DNA of 24,536 nucleotides from Sphaeroforma sirkka. Its lineage: Eukaryota; Opisthokonta; Ichthyosporea; Ichthyophonida. This document shows, piece by piece, positions 9,594 to 18,689 of this stretch. The stretch is taken from the NCBI GenBank assembly GCA_001586965.3, contig LUCW03002181.1:22501-47036 (forward strand), written 5' to 3'. The position numbers and the translations under genes were made by a program. A model generated the notes under the pieces. The model was not told the DNA's origin, did not search any database, and worked only from the letters and a program-made list of their open reading frames with translations. Numbering within the stretch: the stretch's first letter is position 1; each line of letters begins with the position of its first letter.

Positions 9594-10127
9594 TTGTGCA
9601 AGGTTACTTCTAAATCGTATCTTCTTTTATGTTACGTTAATTTATTGGTATCGATTGTCAGCCTGGTTAGTCTGACTTACACATTATGGGATGAGTTGAA
9701 TCGAATGTTTGCAGAAACATATCCCATGATACCGGAAATCAATCAGCATGAATTGACTGAGTGTGCGACATACCTGAAGGAGTTGCACGGCAAGTATGAT
9801 GGGGCTGCCGGGTTCTCGAACTTCCCCAAACAAGGCTCGTCTTATTTGACTTTACTCTCAAATATAAGTACTCTGCGATGGCCGGTGACACACAATGATC
9901 TCCCAACAGTGCATGTTGACGAGCAGTTGTTTCTATTCCAGGACTGTGACGTTCGTGCCAGCAAGCATGCTGGGAAAATGAAGGGTAGTACAAGAGACAC
10001 CCCAATTATCAACTTCAAGCTGAAATTCATCGATGCTAAAAGGCAGAGGACGAACGTATGTGTGGTGTTTCCCAGATCATCAGTTCGAGTACTGTTGCGC
10101 GACCAGCATTTTATGTTGCTGCTATGA
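9594..10127 (+). CDS. Unassigned 177-codon open frame, possibly degraded
   Basis: The first 28 residues are hydrophobic (YLLLCYVNLLVSIVSLVSLTY) and could be a signal anchor or a non-coding lead-in. The rest looks like an ordinary globular protein: TLWDELNRMFAETYPMIPEIN, KELHGKYDGAAGF, then THNDLPTVHVDEQLFLFQDC and PIINFKLKFIDAKRQR. No motif lets me name the family. The next open frames on the same strand continue with similar composition, so this may be the start of a larger decayed gene or element. Confidence 0.4.
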   Translation: MCKVTSKSYLLLCYVNLLVSIVSLVSLTYTLWDELNRMFAETYPMIPEINQHELTECATYLKELHGKYDGAAGFSNFPKQGSSYLTLLSNISTLRWPVTHNDLPTVHVDEQLFLFQDCDVRASKHAGKMKGSTRDTPIINFKLKFIDAKRQRTNVCVVFPRSSVRVLLRDQHFMLLL

Positions 10128-10576
10128 ATATGATATTTGAAAACTCAGCAGACCATCGGATGGTGATATGCCTGGCTGTATCGTCCAGTGAAAGTCTTCC
10201 TTGGCGTCCATGCTTGCATCTCCCTTCAGGATGAGTAGTAAGACATTTGAGATCCGAGATGGATCAGTCACGCATTTGTATTGAGGAATTCAAGAACGCG
10301 AAGGCTGATTGGATGATGTTGAAAGGGTTGTATGATGGACGAGGCCAAGCGAATAGGGTGGAGAAGAAAGGTGTGTAGACCAAGTTACAATTGCGCCACC
10401 AAGAATGTGGATCAATTTAAATTCTACGTTCGATGAGATGTCGACAGTTTCGACCCTGGATACACTATGGAAACCAATCAAGAAGCATTCGGTAGCATTG
10501 ATGTTTCGGGGAGGTACGAGGATGACAGGGTCTTGTACAGCCACTTGCACAAGATATTTTATATTCAGTCCCTATT

Positions 10577-10861
10577 GTGGTTATCCAAGTTTTACAACAC
10601 TTGGTTACGGGCAACAGTTTTAAGATTGTGCAGAACCTCCGTACATATGGGCACTTCAATATGAGACTGGACATTTGTTGCACAAAGGAAGAGTACGTTA
10701 ATCATATTGTTGAATTGTCGCCTAAGTTGTTGACAACATGCGTTCATCCCCACACTGTATTTAAACACCAAGCTGGTCTTCAGTTCAGCGGTATTCAAGT
10801 CGATGAATTATCATTTGATATTGGGATGGTATGTATACATAAATTTGGAGTTTGCGTGTGA
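10577..10861 (+). CDS. Unassigned open frame in the 9.6-13.1 kb cluster
   Basis: The frame includes TGNSFKIVQNLRTYGHFNMRL and KEEYVNHIVELSPKLLTTCVHPH, with balanced, coding-like composition. Another frame overlaps its 5' end (10467-10664: SGRYEDDRVLYSHLHKI) and a short one lies upstream at 10261-10377. No domain is recognised. I do not know whether these belong to one gene, and spliced host exons are possible. Confidence 0.3.
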   Translation: MVIQVLQHLVTGNSFKIVQNLRTYGHFNMRLDICCTKEEYVNHIVELSPKLLTTCVHPHTVFKHQAGLQFSGIQVDELSFDIGMVCIHKFGVCV

Positions 10862-10906
10862 GATGTGGAAGGTGTCTGAGTCTCATGGCGAGACTCTCGT
10901 ACAAAA

Positions 10907-11364
10907 GTGGTTGAATGGGATGCAACAAATCGAATAAATCCACGAATTTTACATTCAATGCCAATTCCCGAAATCCAGGCAGCTGACGACGATACGCTTA
11001 TGAAACACGAGGCACATTTTTGTAATCATCACCCAAGTGCAACTGACTATAATGTGCTATTGAACCACGAGTCGCGTTTATTTCTCATCGTCCTAAAAAA
11101 AATGTATATAAACTGTGGTGATATATAAATTGATTCAATTATATTAGAATTATGTGCAGAATACATGTATTAGAAATATTTAGTTCGGCAGTTAAATCTT
11201 CAGGGTGCGATTTACTTGCAATTGAGTTTCGGTCGAAAGCCGATACGCCTACCGAGTATGCTTCAAAACTGACCGACGGCACTGAGATAGTATCGCACTA
11301 TCATTTACTCCCATCAAAATCCTTCAACAGTGACATAGTGGGCTTTCCATCTTGGATGACATAA
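10907..11364 (+). pseudogene. Unassigned coding-like stretch
   Basis: Two open stretches at 10907-11128 and 11152-11364 show plausible coding text (HSMPIPEIQAADDDTLMKHE; GCDLLAIEFRSKADTPTEYAS), but no motif is recognised. The sequence between them is AT-rich and may be intron or decay. Confidence 0.25.
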
Positions 11365-11906
11365 GAAGGGAACCAAAAATTGTTTTTCGAGTACAGAACT
11401 ATCGCTATGCCATCGAGCTTCAGTAGTACCACAGAGCAATACACTTTCGCGATGCCACCACGTATCTGGCACATCTGTACTGGGGACCAGACTTATCGCC
11501 TTGTGAGCCGGCTCTGTCACATGTCCTTATCCGCGAATACCCCGATTTGAATATGCGTGGGAATATGACCGACAATGGTGCTATTTTATCATTTAAATTT
11601 GGATGTACAGTACCAAATAGGTACTTACGTCTGTATACTGGAACGAAAGCGAGAATCATCAAGACGTTACAACGCTGACTGCTTCTAGACCAGGGTATAA
11701 CAGTTTCAGTTTTCTTATTTTTTACCAAAGACGCATGACCTCAAACATCTGGCACTGACTAATCGATGTATGGACGCAATCAGCTGTTACGTGCATCATA
11801 TGTTGATGTGAAAGTAGCGACGCGCGATGTGGACAGCAAGCGCACGTACAGTAACGTTGATGGGTCGGTGCTGAAGATATAACACGGTGGGGGATACACA
11901 CGGTCA

Positions 11907-12479
11907 ATGTCCACCACGACGGCCACACACGTGTCTGTAACTTGCTGTCTGACTATAGATGTCGATCCATTTTATGCAGCAAAATCGGTCTTACTTGGAC
12001 CCAAGCCTAGTGAGAAACATTTGGAAACATCACAGACCTGTCTCGAGGACCAAACGAGGCTGGTGATATCGGACTATTTGTCATCAGACAAAATTGCCGT
12101 CCAGGAGGCATCGATCAGAACATGTTTCGGTTTTGGTCGATGCAAGGTCAAAGACATTCATATCAAGGTCTGATTACCAGTGGAGACGGCTCGGGATTAT
12201 TTCAAGTTCGCCGGACTTGCGAAGTTCATTTCGGCTATGAGCATGGGTGGACCATTTTCACCACTTATGTATCACGTTCAGATTACTAAAATGAGAACGC
12301 AAACAGAATTGAAGAGTCGTAGTGTTCACAACATGATGACATGCAATACCAATAACAACGACATCCTAGTACACAATATGATGATGCGAAAATTGAATGC
12401 CGCTAGACTTAGGAAGAAGGGTATTTTAAGGTCCAGAATAATATGTTACTTTCTCGTTACTTGTACGATACTAACCTGA
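11907..12479 (+). pseudogene. Unassigned coding-like stretch with basic C-terminal part
   Basis: Open text at 11907-12173 (DVDPFYAAKSVLLGPKPSEKHLE, DYLSSDKIAVQEASIR) and 12180-12479 (DYFKFAGLAKFISAMSMGGP, then the basic KLNAARLRKKGILRS). The last part is Asn/Met/Arg-rich and ends where a tandem duplication begins. The family is unknown. A basic C-terminus would suit nucleic-acid binding, but this is inference. Confidence 0.28.
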
Positions 12480-12988
12480 AAACGAACTATCAATCTTGAA
12501 TATCGGATTGTCATTTAGTGTCATACATGTCTGGCGTAAAGGATGCATGATTGATGAAATTTACCGTTACAAATATAATAATATATTCAATGCATTCACG
12601 CACCATCATCGATGATAGAAATAAATTGTAACTCAGCACAAATGATTATGGTTATGAAAGTGATGATTTTCATTACATTCTCGATTATGACGGCTGGAAT
12701 TGTTTCGTACTGTCAGCGGTTTAGATTCGTTACTTGTACGATGCTATCTTGAAAATAAACCTTTAAACTTGAATATTGGATTGTCGTTTAGTGTCATACA
12801 CGTCTGACGTAAAGGATGCATGATAAATGAAATATATTGTTACAAATATATTCAATGCATTCACACACCATCATCGATAATAGAAATAAATTGTAACTCA
12901 GCACAAATGATTATGGATATGAGAGGGATAACTTTTGTTCCATTCTCGAATATGACGGCTGGTATTGTTTCGTACTATCAGCGATTTA
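12455..12988 (+). repeat. ~270-bp tandem duplication
   Basis: Copy 1 (12455-12727) and copy 2 (12728-12988) both run from cgttacttgtacgat to cagcg(g/a)ttta. They share long blocks including aataaattgtaactcagcac. Identity is about 85% with short indels, which is moderately old. Confidence 0.9.
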
Positions 12989-13137
12989 TATACAATTTAG
13001 TCGTGTTGCAGAGAGCAATAGCAGATGTCACCCTAGTGCTACCACACGTTGAACAGAGACAAAAAATCAATGGATCAGGTGTAAAATCATCCCCAGTGTG
13101 TCCATCGGGAACGCATAGTAAACCAATCGTGGGTTAA
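12820..13137 (+). CDS. Unassigned 105-codon open frame over and past the second duplicate copy
   Basis: Its first half is inside copy 2 of the 270-bp duplication; its second half (YYQRFIYNLVVLQRAIADVTLVLPHVEQRQK) is unique and coding-like. No domain is recognised. It ends just before an oppositely oriented open frame. Confidence 0.25.
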   Translation: MINEIYCYKYIQCIHTPSSIIEINCNSAQMIMDMRGITFVPFSNMTAGIVSYYQRFIYNLVVLQRAIADVTLVLPHVEQRQKINGSGVKSSPVCPSGTHSKPIVG

Positions 13138-13177
13138 TGTGAGATGTTCGTGGAGGTAACGGCGTCCAAACTCTGTG

Positions 13178-13468
13178 CTAGCTTTGCCACAACGGTGCCA
13201 GTGTCCCGTGGTCCGTTGTTGTGGGTGTTAGCATCAGATTGGAGTGAAATATATTTGAAAGGTTTTTTGTATACGTTTCGGATCGTGTTATGATCTGCGA
13301 CCCGTTTGAATTGTACATAGTGTCGACTGTGAGTATGTACTCATTTTGTGTGTACAGTTTCTGGAGTGAAATATCGACATGTCGACAGGGGTATTTGTAC
13401 TCCTCGCTAGGTAGATTTGGGTCAACGAATTGGGCGGTGAGCTTGTTGATAAGGTCAATTGTTTGCAT
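13178..13468 (-). CDS. Unassigned 96-codon open frame, minus strand
   Basis: The text is coding-like: TIDLINKLTAQFVDPNLPSEE, then YPCRHVDISLQKLYTQNEYI. More coding-like sequence appears just upstream on the minus strand (to about 13560), ending at the poly(T) run. It faces the + strand cluster, tail to tail. No family is recognised. Confidence 0.3.
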   Translation of the reverse strand: MQTIDLINKLTAQFVDPNLPSEEYKYPCRHVDISLQKLYTQNEYILTVDTMYNSNGSQIITRSETYTKNLSNIFHSNLMLTPTTTDHGTLAPLWQS

Positions 13469-13554
13469 GTCCGTTTGAGAGACAGCTCGTCATCTTTCAG
13501 GGCTTCGTTATATTCACGTAAAGGTCATCAGCGCTGGGAATGATGGGCTGCTAG

Positions 13555-13573
13555 TTTTTTTTTTTTTTTTTTT
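13555..13573. repeat. 19-base poly(T) run
   Basis: Nineteen uninterrupted T. It could be the tail of a poly(A) retroinsert lying to its right on the minus strand, but I found neither coding sequence nor flanking target duplications to support that. Confidence 0.9.
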
Positions 13574-13985
13574 GGATTTTTAGACGGTCATATTTTGTAA
13601 TCACAGTGCAAACATTTAAGTCAAAAATTATATTAACAGAAATATACTAACATTGAGCGAGCTACTATAATGTCTGGACATATTAGGTTATTTATCGAGA
13701 TACTGACATGACGGGACACGTCCAGGCACGTTCACACATGATTGAAACATGGTTCTTCTCTATGTGTTCGCTGGGTCAAACATGACAGGAACGTGTCACA
13801 GATCTGGTACAATCTGGTAGAAACTAGAACATGTTGAAACGTAAAAATCTGACAACGTCTAATTTATTAAAAACACGATAAGTAACTAATATAAAGGAAA
13901 CTAAACATAGCTGAAAATGAGTGTGGTTTCTGTTGTAATTGCAAAAAAAAAAACATGTTGCATGACACAAGCGTCAAGCACAGAA

Positions 13986-14080
13986 TGCAGTTGACGTGTT
14001 GGGGTGCAGCGTGAGCACGATGCGGAGTTGGCAAAGGAGGTGTGCCATATCCCGAAAAGAATATTCTGGACGACCGGTAA
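13986..14080 (+). repeat. 95-bp direct repeat, copy 1
   Basis: Begins tgcagttgacgtgttgggg. It matches 14268-14360 at close to 90% by eye, offset by 282 bp. The sequence between the copies is not itself repeated. Confidence 0.9.
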
Positions 14081-14091
14081 CCGACACTGCA

Positions 14092-14117
14092 CTGATGGGT
14101 CGAATTCGACCCATCAG
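14092..14117. repeat. Perfect 26-bp palindrome centred on GAATTC
   Basis: The arms ctgatgggtcgaa and ttcgacccatcag are exact reverse complements with no loop. It lies 12 bp after the first copy of the 95-bp repeat. Possible roles are a hairpin, a dyad protein-binding site or the fossil join of two inverted copies. Confidence 0.95.
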
Positions 14118-14235
14118 AACATAAATCACAGATTGATGACCTATAACAAATTTTCAACCAATCAAATCTATACAAGGTTAAAGCCATCGTAAAGTTCGAT
14201 ATATAACGGACCACGCTCTTTATTACCCTGTTATA

Positions 14236-14526
14236 TTGTACAAAGTCAGTGTCGACCGTGAGCATGATGCAGTTGACGTGTTGGGGTGCAGCGTGAGCAC
14301 GGTGCGGTGTTGGCGAAGGAGTTGTGCCATATATCGAAATATATTCTGGACGGCCGGCAATGTTTGGGTTTACAAAACATTAGAACCTGTTTTGAAGATA
14401 CCAAAGCTGCCTACACGGGGAGTCAAGCACAATGGGCAGTAGGCGTCCACAGATGATACATTCCAGCAGTTTCGCGCACAACAAGAGCAAGAAAAACTGA
14501 TGCGTAAATCAAAAGCTCGAAAATGA
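14236..14526 (+). pseudogene. Short coding-like remnant ending in a charged Q/E/K helix
   Basis: From about 14360 the + strand reads TLEPVLKIPKLPTRGVKHNG and then DDTFQQFRAQQEQEKLMRKS. The second text would form a highly charged helix or coiled coil. The first part overlaps copy 2 of the 95-bp repeat. No family is recognised, and it is too short to name. Confidence 0.22.
14268..14360 (+). repeat. 95-bp direct repeat, copy 2
   Basis: Second copy of the repeat at 13986-14080, with about ten substitutions and two missing bases. It retains ttctggacggccgg at its end. Confidence 0.9.
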
Positions 14527-14529
14527 GGC

Positions 14530-16230
14530 AATTGAATAAAAAAATTACAAAGAATAATGTTGATCAATGTCCATAGTCCTCGTAAATCAGGACAGAGGCA
14601 TACGAAATTAGGTTTATATTGGAAATGGTGGGACTCGAAATTTACTTGCAAAGAAGAAAGGCAGTTTTGTGATAGGAACACTTTTAAGGTGTTTTGACGT
14701 TTGGACCGGAATTATGGGAACTAATGCTAATAAACCGGTAATTTTCGTTTTTGGACATTCTGGTGTTCAAGGAAATATTCCCATTATTTTTAGTAGTCTT
14801 GCACGCGATCTTGTACTGGCTTCTGCCGGATTCTTCTCATGACTTGATTTGGTGTTCAATTCCCCTTGTGCCTCAGCGTATTTGATTTCCTTCCTGCCTT
14901 CCTCGTCTATCTCTGCAATTGATTTATTGCCGTCCTTGGCATTTATTCTTTTCTATACCCGAGTCGTTGTCTTTCTCGGCACTCCGGCACTCGTAATTGT
15001 GTTCTGTGTGTACGCATACGTGTTCTTCGTGTGTACCTTATTTGTATGTGGTTTCTTAGTATGCCTTTTTTTGTGCGTGTATACCCTCTATGTGCGTGCG
15101 TCAGTGGCCTTTGCAGCGAACCCATGTACGTAATGCGCGCACGATATGTGTCCGGCGGGCGGCCTCGGTGTGGCGTGGCGTATATTTTATACCGTGAACA
15201 ATGGGAGAGATCGTTGCGCGTTCTCTTAATGCCTTGTCCTTCATTGACTGTCGCAATGAATGCAGACGCTTTCGGACTAATCTGTGCCGTAATATATAAA
15301 GCATACATACAGGCAATACAATAGACTAGATGCTTTGCCGTCAGTATGGTCTATCGGTCCTATGACCATTTAATGTTACACGCGTCCTCGAAAATTCCGG
15401 GTTTGTTGCAGCAATGGATATTACTTGTGTAGACAGTAGTTTTGATGTCTTAAAATATTGTACTTTGTTCAAAATCTGCGACCCTCGATTTACCACTTTT
15501 TTTAAATCTCTGAAACATATATTTACCAAAACTGTCATAAGCACCATCTCGACTGGTAAATTCAGTCATTGTGAATTGATGTATAAAAGTTCTTGTTACA
15601 TTTTTTTGGGTAATAAGTTTGTAAAAAAACCAGATAATGATCGATAGTCTCATTGAGAAAATATCCTCAAGAGTGTCGCTCTCAATTCTAAAATCGAAGC
15701 ATCGGCATCGGTTCGAAGAGAATATCGATAACCCGACACTGCCTGAGTTGAAGACACTAGGAGAACAGAAATAGCTATGACGCGTGCGCAGGCAAAGAGG
15801 CTAGGTCAGCTAAGTAGAAAAACTGTTCGTATACAGAATCAAAACTACGTAGTATTTCCAAGTGGTCCCAAGAATTCTCAATGCTTTCCATTTTGAAATT
15901 TTCAGCCGGCAGAAATTATTTTACGAAAGTGTCGGAATCGTCGGCGTCTACTACCTGTACGACGAGCAGCAGCTGGAACACATAGACCCGGGGTTAATAT
16001 GTCTGAGACAAAATAGAATTCATCTCCGATCAGCATGCCGAAGGTTCTAGAAGATGCGGGACCAACTTGTAGTAGCAACATGTGCTCCTAAAATATTGAA
16101 AAAAAAAGCATCGATGGAAAGATAATTTGCATGACGATTTGAGCAAAGCCAGTATAGTAACACGTTTAGATTTTTATCAAGTGTACCAGATGGTCCTACA
16201 TCAAGTCAAAACACTGTAGTAAGTATACGC
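14530..16230. other. Mostly non-coding; GT-rich tract and small open frames only
   Basis: 14980-15115 is a GT/pyrimidine-rich low-complexity tract whose hydrophobic open frame I do not accept as a gene. A TATA-like sequence (tatattttata) lies at about 15181-15191. 15414-15647 is an AT-rich 77-codon frame (KICDPRFTTFFKSLKHIFTK), and the next 130 bp also look mildly coding-like, but no domain is recognised. The remainder shows no gene. Confidence 0.45.
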
Positions 16231-16506
16231 GAGATAACTGTATCTCAACGTTCTCCCTCCTCAGGGAGGGGGGACGTTGTTCATTTATTAGTAATTATAA
16301 ACAGTAATCCTAAAATGACTGACTCTTAAATGAGTCATTAGTCATGTGCTGTAAAACCAGCAAAACCCTAAAACCCAGTTTATCAGATTATTCTGATAAA
16401 CTGTAAAACTTGTAATAAACCTAAAATAATCAAATAATTATAAGTACTTGTATTCTGACCACAACCCCCCCAAACTGAAGCACTGAACAAAGCAGTGTGC
16501 CAGTTT
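16231..16506. repeat. Block of five successive hairpin-forming inverted repeats
   Basis: The stems are GAGATA/TATCTC (16231-16246), AACGT..CTCCCT/AGGGAG..ACGTT (16247-16278) and TGACTC/GAGTCA (16320-16337). The fourth is an exact 11-bp stem cagtttatcag/ctgataaactg with a 6-base loop (16376-16403). The fifth is AAACTG..GCACTG/CAGTG..CAGTTT (16472-16506). All lie within 276 bp of otherwise gene-free sequence, between nothing recognisable on the left and minisatellite arrays on the right. Confidence 0.8.
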
Positions 16507-16537
16507 CAGAGATGATAAGAATAGCATAGTACCTTAT

Positions 16538-16699
16538 GTGCTGGCATTATCCTCGAGAGCTAGAGCATTGTGCTGGCATTTATCCTCGAGAGCTAGAGCA
16601 TTGTGCTGGCATTTATCCTCGAGAGCTAGAGCATTGTGCTGGCATTTATCCTCAGAGAGCTAGAGCATTGTGCTGGCATTTTACCTCAGAGAGCTAGAG
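16538..16699. repeat. Minisatellite array 1: five copies of a 32-34-bp unit
   Basis: Units start at 16538, 16570, 16603, 16636 and 16670. Each reads gtgctggcat, a TA-rich joint, cctcgagagctagag and catt. The last two units carry cctcaga in place of cctcga. The core is near-palindromic (ctc..gag). Confidence 0.95.
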
Positions 16700-16924
16700 G
16701 ACCCGATGTGTACGTCTCGAGCGACCCGTCGTGTTTGAATTCTTGAAGCTACTGTTCATCTGTGTCAGCATATAGGAGTTTGGCAAGTACAATATAGGAC
16801 TGTATTTGTGTCGGAGAAAAAAACTGCCAGTGGCAGAAACCGTGCAAACCATTAACCCGCTGTTTCAAAACAATGCCCAAGGAGTTGTTTGATTGATTTC
16901 GCTGTGTTATACTCCGAAGCAAGA
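16700..16924. other. Non-repetitive spacer between the two minisatellite arrays
   Basis: About 225 bp without a gene or a repeat of its own. Confidence 0.5.
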
Positions 16925-17207
16925 GTGGCTCATTTAACCTCGCGAGCTTGAGCTACTGACGATTTTCCCTAGCGAGCTCGAGTGCTAACCGTTTATTCTC
17001 GCGAGCTCGAGTGGCTGGTTTATACTCGGGAGCTAGAGTCGCTGCTTTTTTTATACTCAAGAGCTCGAGTGGCTGGTTTATACTCGGGAGCTAGAGTTGC
17101 TGGTTTATACTCGGGAGCTAGAGTCGCTGCTTTTTATACTCAAGAGCTCGAGTGGCTGGTTTATACTCGGGAGCTAGAGTTGCTGGTTTATGCTCCAGAG
17201 CTTGAGC
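16925..17207. repeat. Minisatellite array 2: about ten copies of a 27-31-bp unit with higher-order structure
   Basis: The consensus is ggctggtttatactcgg followed by gagctagagt, so it shares its core with array 1. The first three copies are divergent. From 17040 three-unit blocks repeat: 17040-17124 (85 bp) and 17125-17207 (83 bp) match unit for unit. Each block has one variant with gctgctttt and tactcaagagctcgag followed by two regular units. A long + strand open frame crosses it only because the unit is nearly a multiple of three. Confidence 0.93.
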
Positions 17208-17280
17208 TCGATATCCGAGAACAAAGTTATATTGAAGATAAAGTATTAGACTTGTGCACGTTGGCGCTTACGTGTCCGTG

Positions 17281-17431
17281 TCTGCGAAGCTTTGTGGTAG
17301 GCCGCGATATCGTTGGCATCATCAAAAGCTTCTGCTGTTTCCCACGTTGGTTCGCCTTCTCGCCATCTCACCAGGTATTCTAATTTCCCCGTCTCATCAT
17401 TCGTACGATGTGTGATAATATGGCGAAACTC
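17281..17431 (-). pseudogene. Chromodomain at the C-terminus of element B integrase
   Basis: The text VEFRHIITHRT..GKLEYLVRWREG is followed by PTWETAEAFDDANDIAAYH. This is the chromodomain pattern (strand, YLVRWxG, TWE, helix). In chromoviruses this domain tethers integrase to modified histones and so steers integration. Confidence 0.85.
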
Positions 17432-17499
17432 CACCCCTCCTTCGGTCCATAAGTCTTCGTTAATTGGTGGGTCTGTGCGTCTATGCACTAAACGGAGGA

Positions 17500-18500
17500 G
17501 TTCCACCCGTACCGGTTTGGTCTTGAATTCTGGTGGGGCGGAACCATCCTTGTTCGCTAACTCGTAGCGTTGGCCGTGTCTAGCTTTGACTACATATGGT
17601 CCAAACAATGGCCGCATAGCCTTCGTTGTTCGGCCTTCTGATCGTACCATGACCACATCTCCTTCGTCGAAATGTACCAAGTCGTGAGCATGCAGGCGGT
17701 CAAATGTCGTCGTAAGCTTGCCTGTATACTTCTTGGTAATGTGGTGGAGGGTCGGCAATATAGTGTCCTGTAACTGGTCTAATCGTTGTGCCCAGGTGTC
17801 ATTCGTCATCGGCTGAGAATCCGGTAACTCGTCCGTGAAATCGGCGAACGGAACATGGCGGCGGCCAAAGTACACGCTAAACGGTGCACTCTTATGGCGA
17901 CGGGATATCCGAAGGTTCTGGTATAGCATCGTAAACGGAAGGCGTTCGTCCCATCGAAGGGGAACTGCCTCACAGCATTGTCGAATAGAACGTGTAATCT
18001 CCTTGTGACGTCGTTCTGCCGCGCCCAGCACTTGGGGTCGATATGGTGGAGACACCTTATGTAGCATCCCCACTTCCTGGACCAGAAGCTCCACTAACTT
18101 GTTGGTGAACTCCTTCCCCATGTCTGTTTGATTTTACGGGGGAAACCATGTTCGCCAAAAATCTCTATGAGTGTCTGTGTCGTGGTTTCCTTTGTCTTGT
18201 CCGGTGTGGCTCGAAGGATAGAATAGCCTGTGGCGATGTCTAAGACGTGAAGAATATAATTGTTCTTGCGTCTGGACTCCAGTGGCATCGGGATGTAGTC
18301 CACTTGAATATGGTCCCACGGGTAGCGTGCATCGATGCTAATCATCGGGTGGAAACCTTTACGAAGTGTGTCCTGTCCCAAACATGTGCCACATTGCCGC
18401 TTAACTTCTGTGGCTAACTCAAGTGCCCCTGGCCAAATGTGACCGTTCTGACGAAGTTGTTGGACTGTGTCCGCCGCCCCATGATGTCCTTGTTCGTGTT
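17500..18500 (-). pseudogene. Integrase (HHCC zinc finger, DDE core, GPY/F) of element B
   Basis: The zinc finger shows HEQGHHGAAD and CGTC. The core shows the first aspartate in HIQVDYIPM, the second in TDMGKEFTN and the glutamate in GAAERRHKEI after a SPPYRPQ strand. A GPY/F module (LFGPYVVKARHGQRYEL) follows before the chromodomain. Role: insertion of the element's DNA into the host genome. Family assignment is secure. Confidence 0.9.
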
Positions 18501-18689
18501 GCGCTTGCGTGAGTTGCGTACGACGCTGTTTCTCCGCCGGACTCGCTTGTGCAAACGCCGGTTGACCCTCTGCATCTGCCAGTGCCACTGAGATTTCTCG
18601 CGCTGTGTCTAAGCACATGACATATTTTGTATGCTTTGGTTCTGCAAAACCAAGTCGCTGTGAAAACAGCGGGTCCAGTTTGAATCCAT

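Noticed and set aside
13555-13573. Poly(T) run as the tail of a LINE or SINE
   Set aside because: No endonuclease/RT coding text, no Pol III boxes and no flanking target duplications were found to the right of it.
14849-15133. Hydrophobic 94-codon frame resembling a membrane protein
   Set aside because: The hydrophobicity follows from a GT/pyrimidine-rich low-complexity tract; no domain and no supporting neighbours.
15700-15730. tRNA B-box-like ggttcgaag
   Set aside because: No matching A box, acceptor stem or conserved CC follows; I found no tRNA or rRNA gene in the window.
16231-17207. CRISPR-like array (repeats plus hairpins)
   Set aside because: Units are head-to-tail minisatellites without unique spacers, and the window is eukaryotic.
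16982-17383. 133-codon + strand open frame full of repeated LVYTRELE-like text
   Set aside because: It is an artefact of minisatellite array 2, whose unit length is close to a multiple of three; its tail overlaps the opposite strand of element B's chromodomain.
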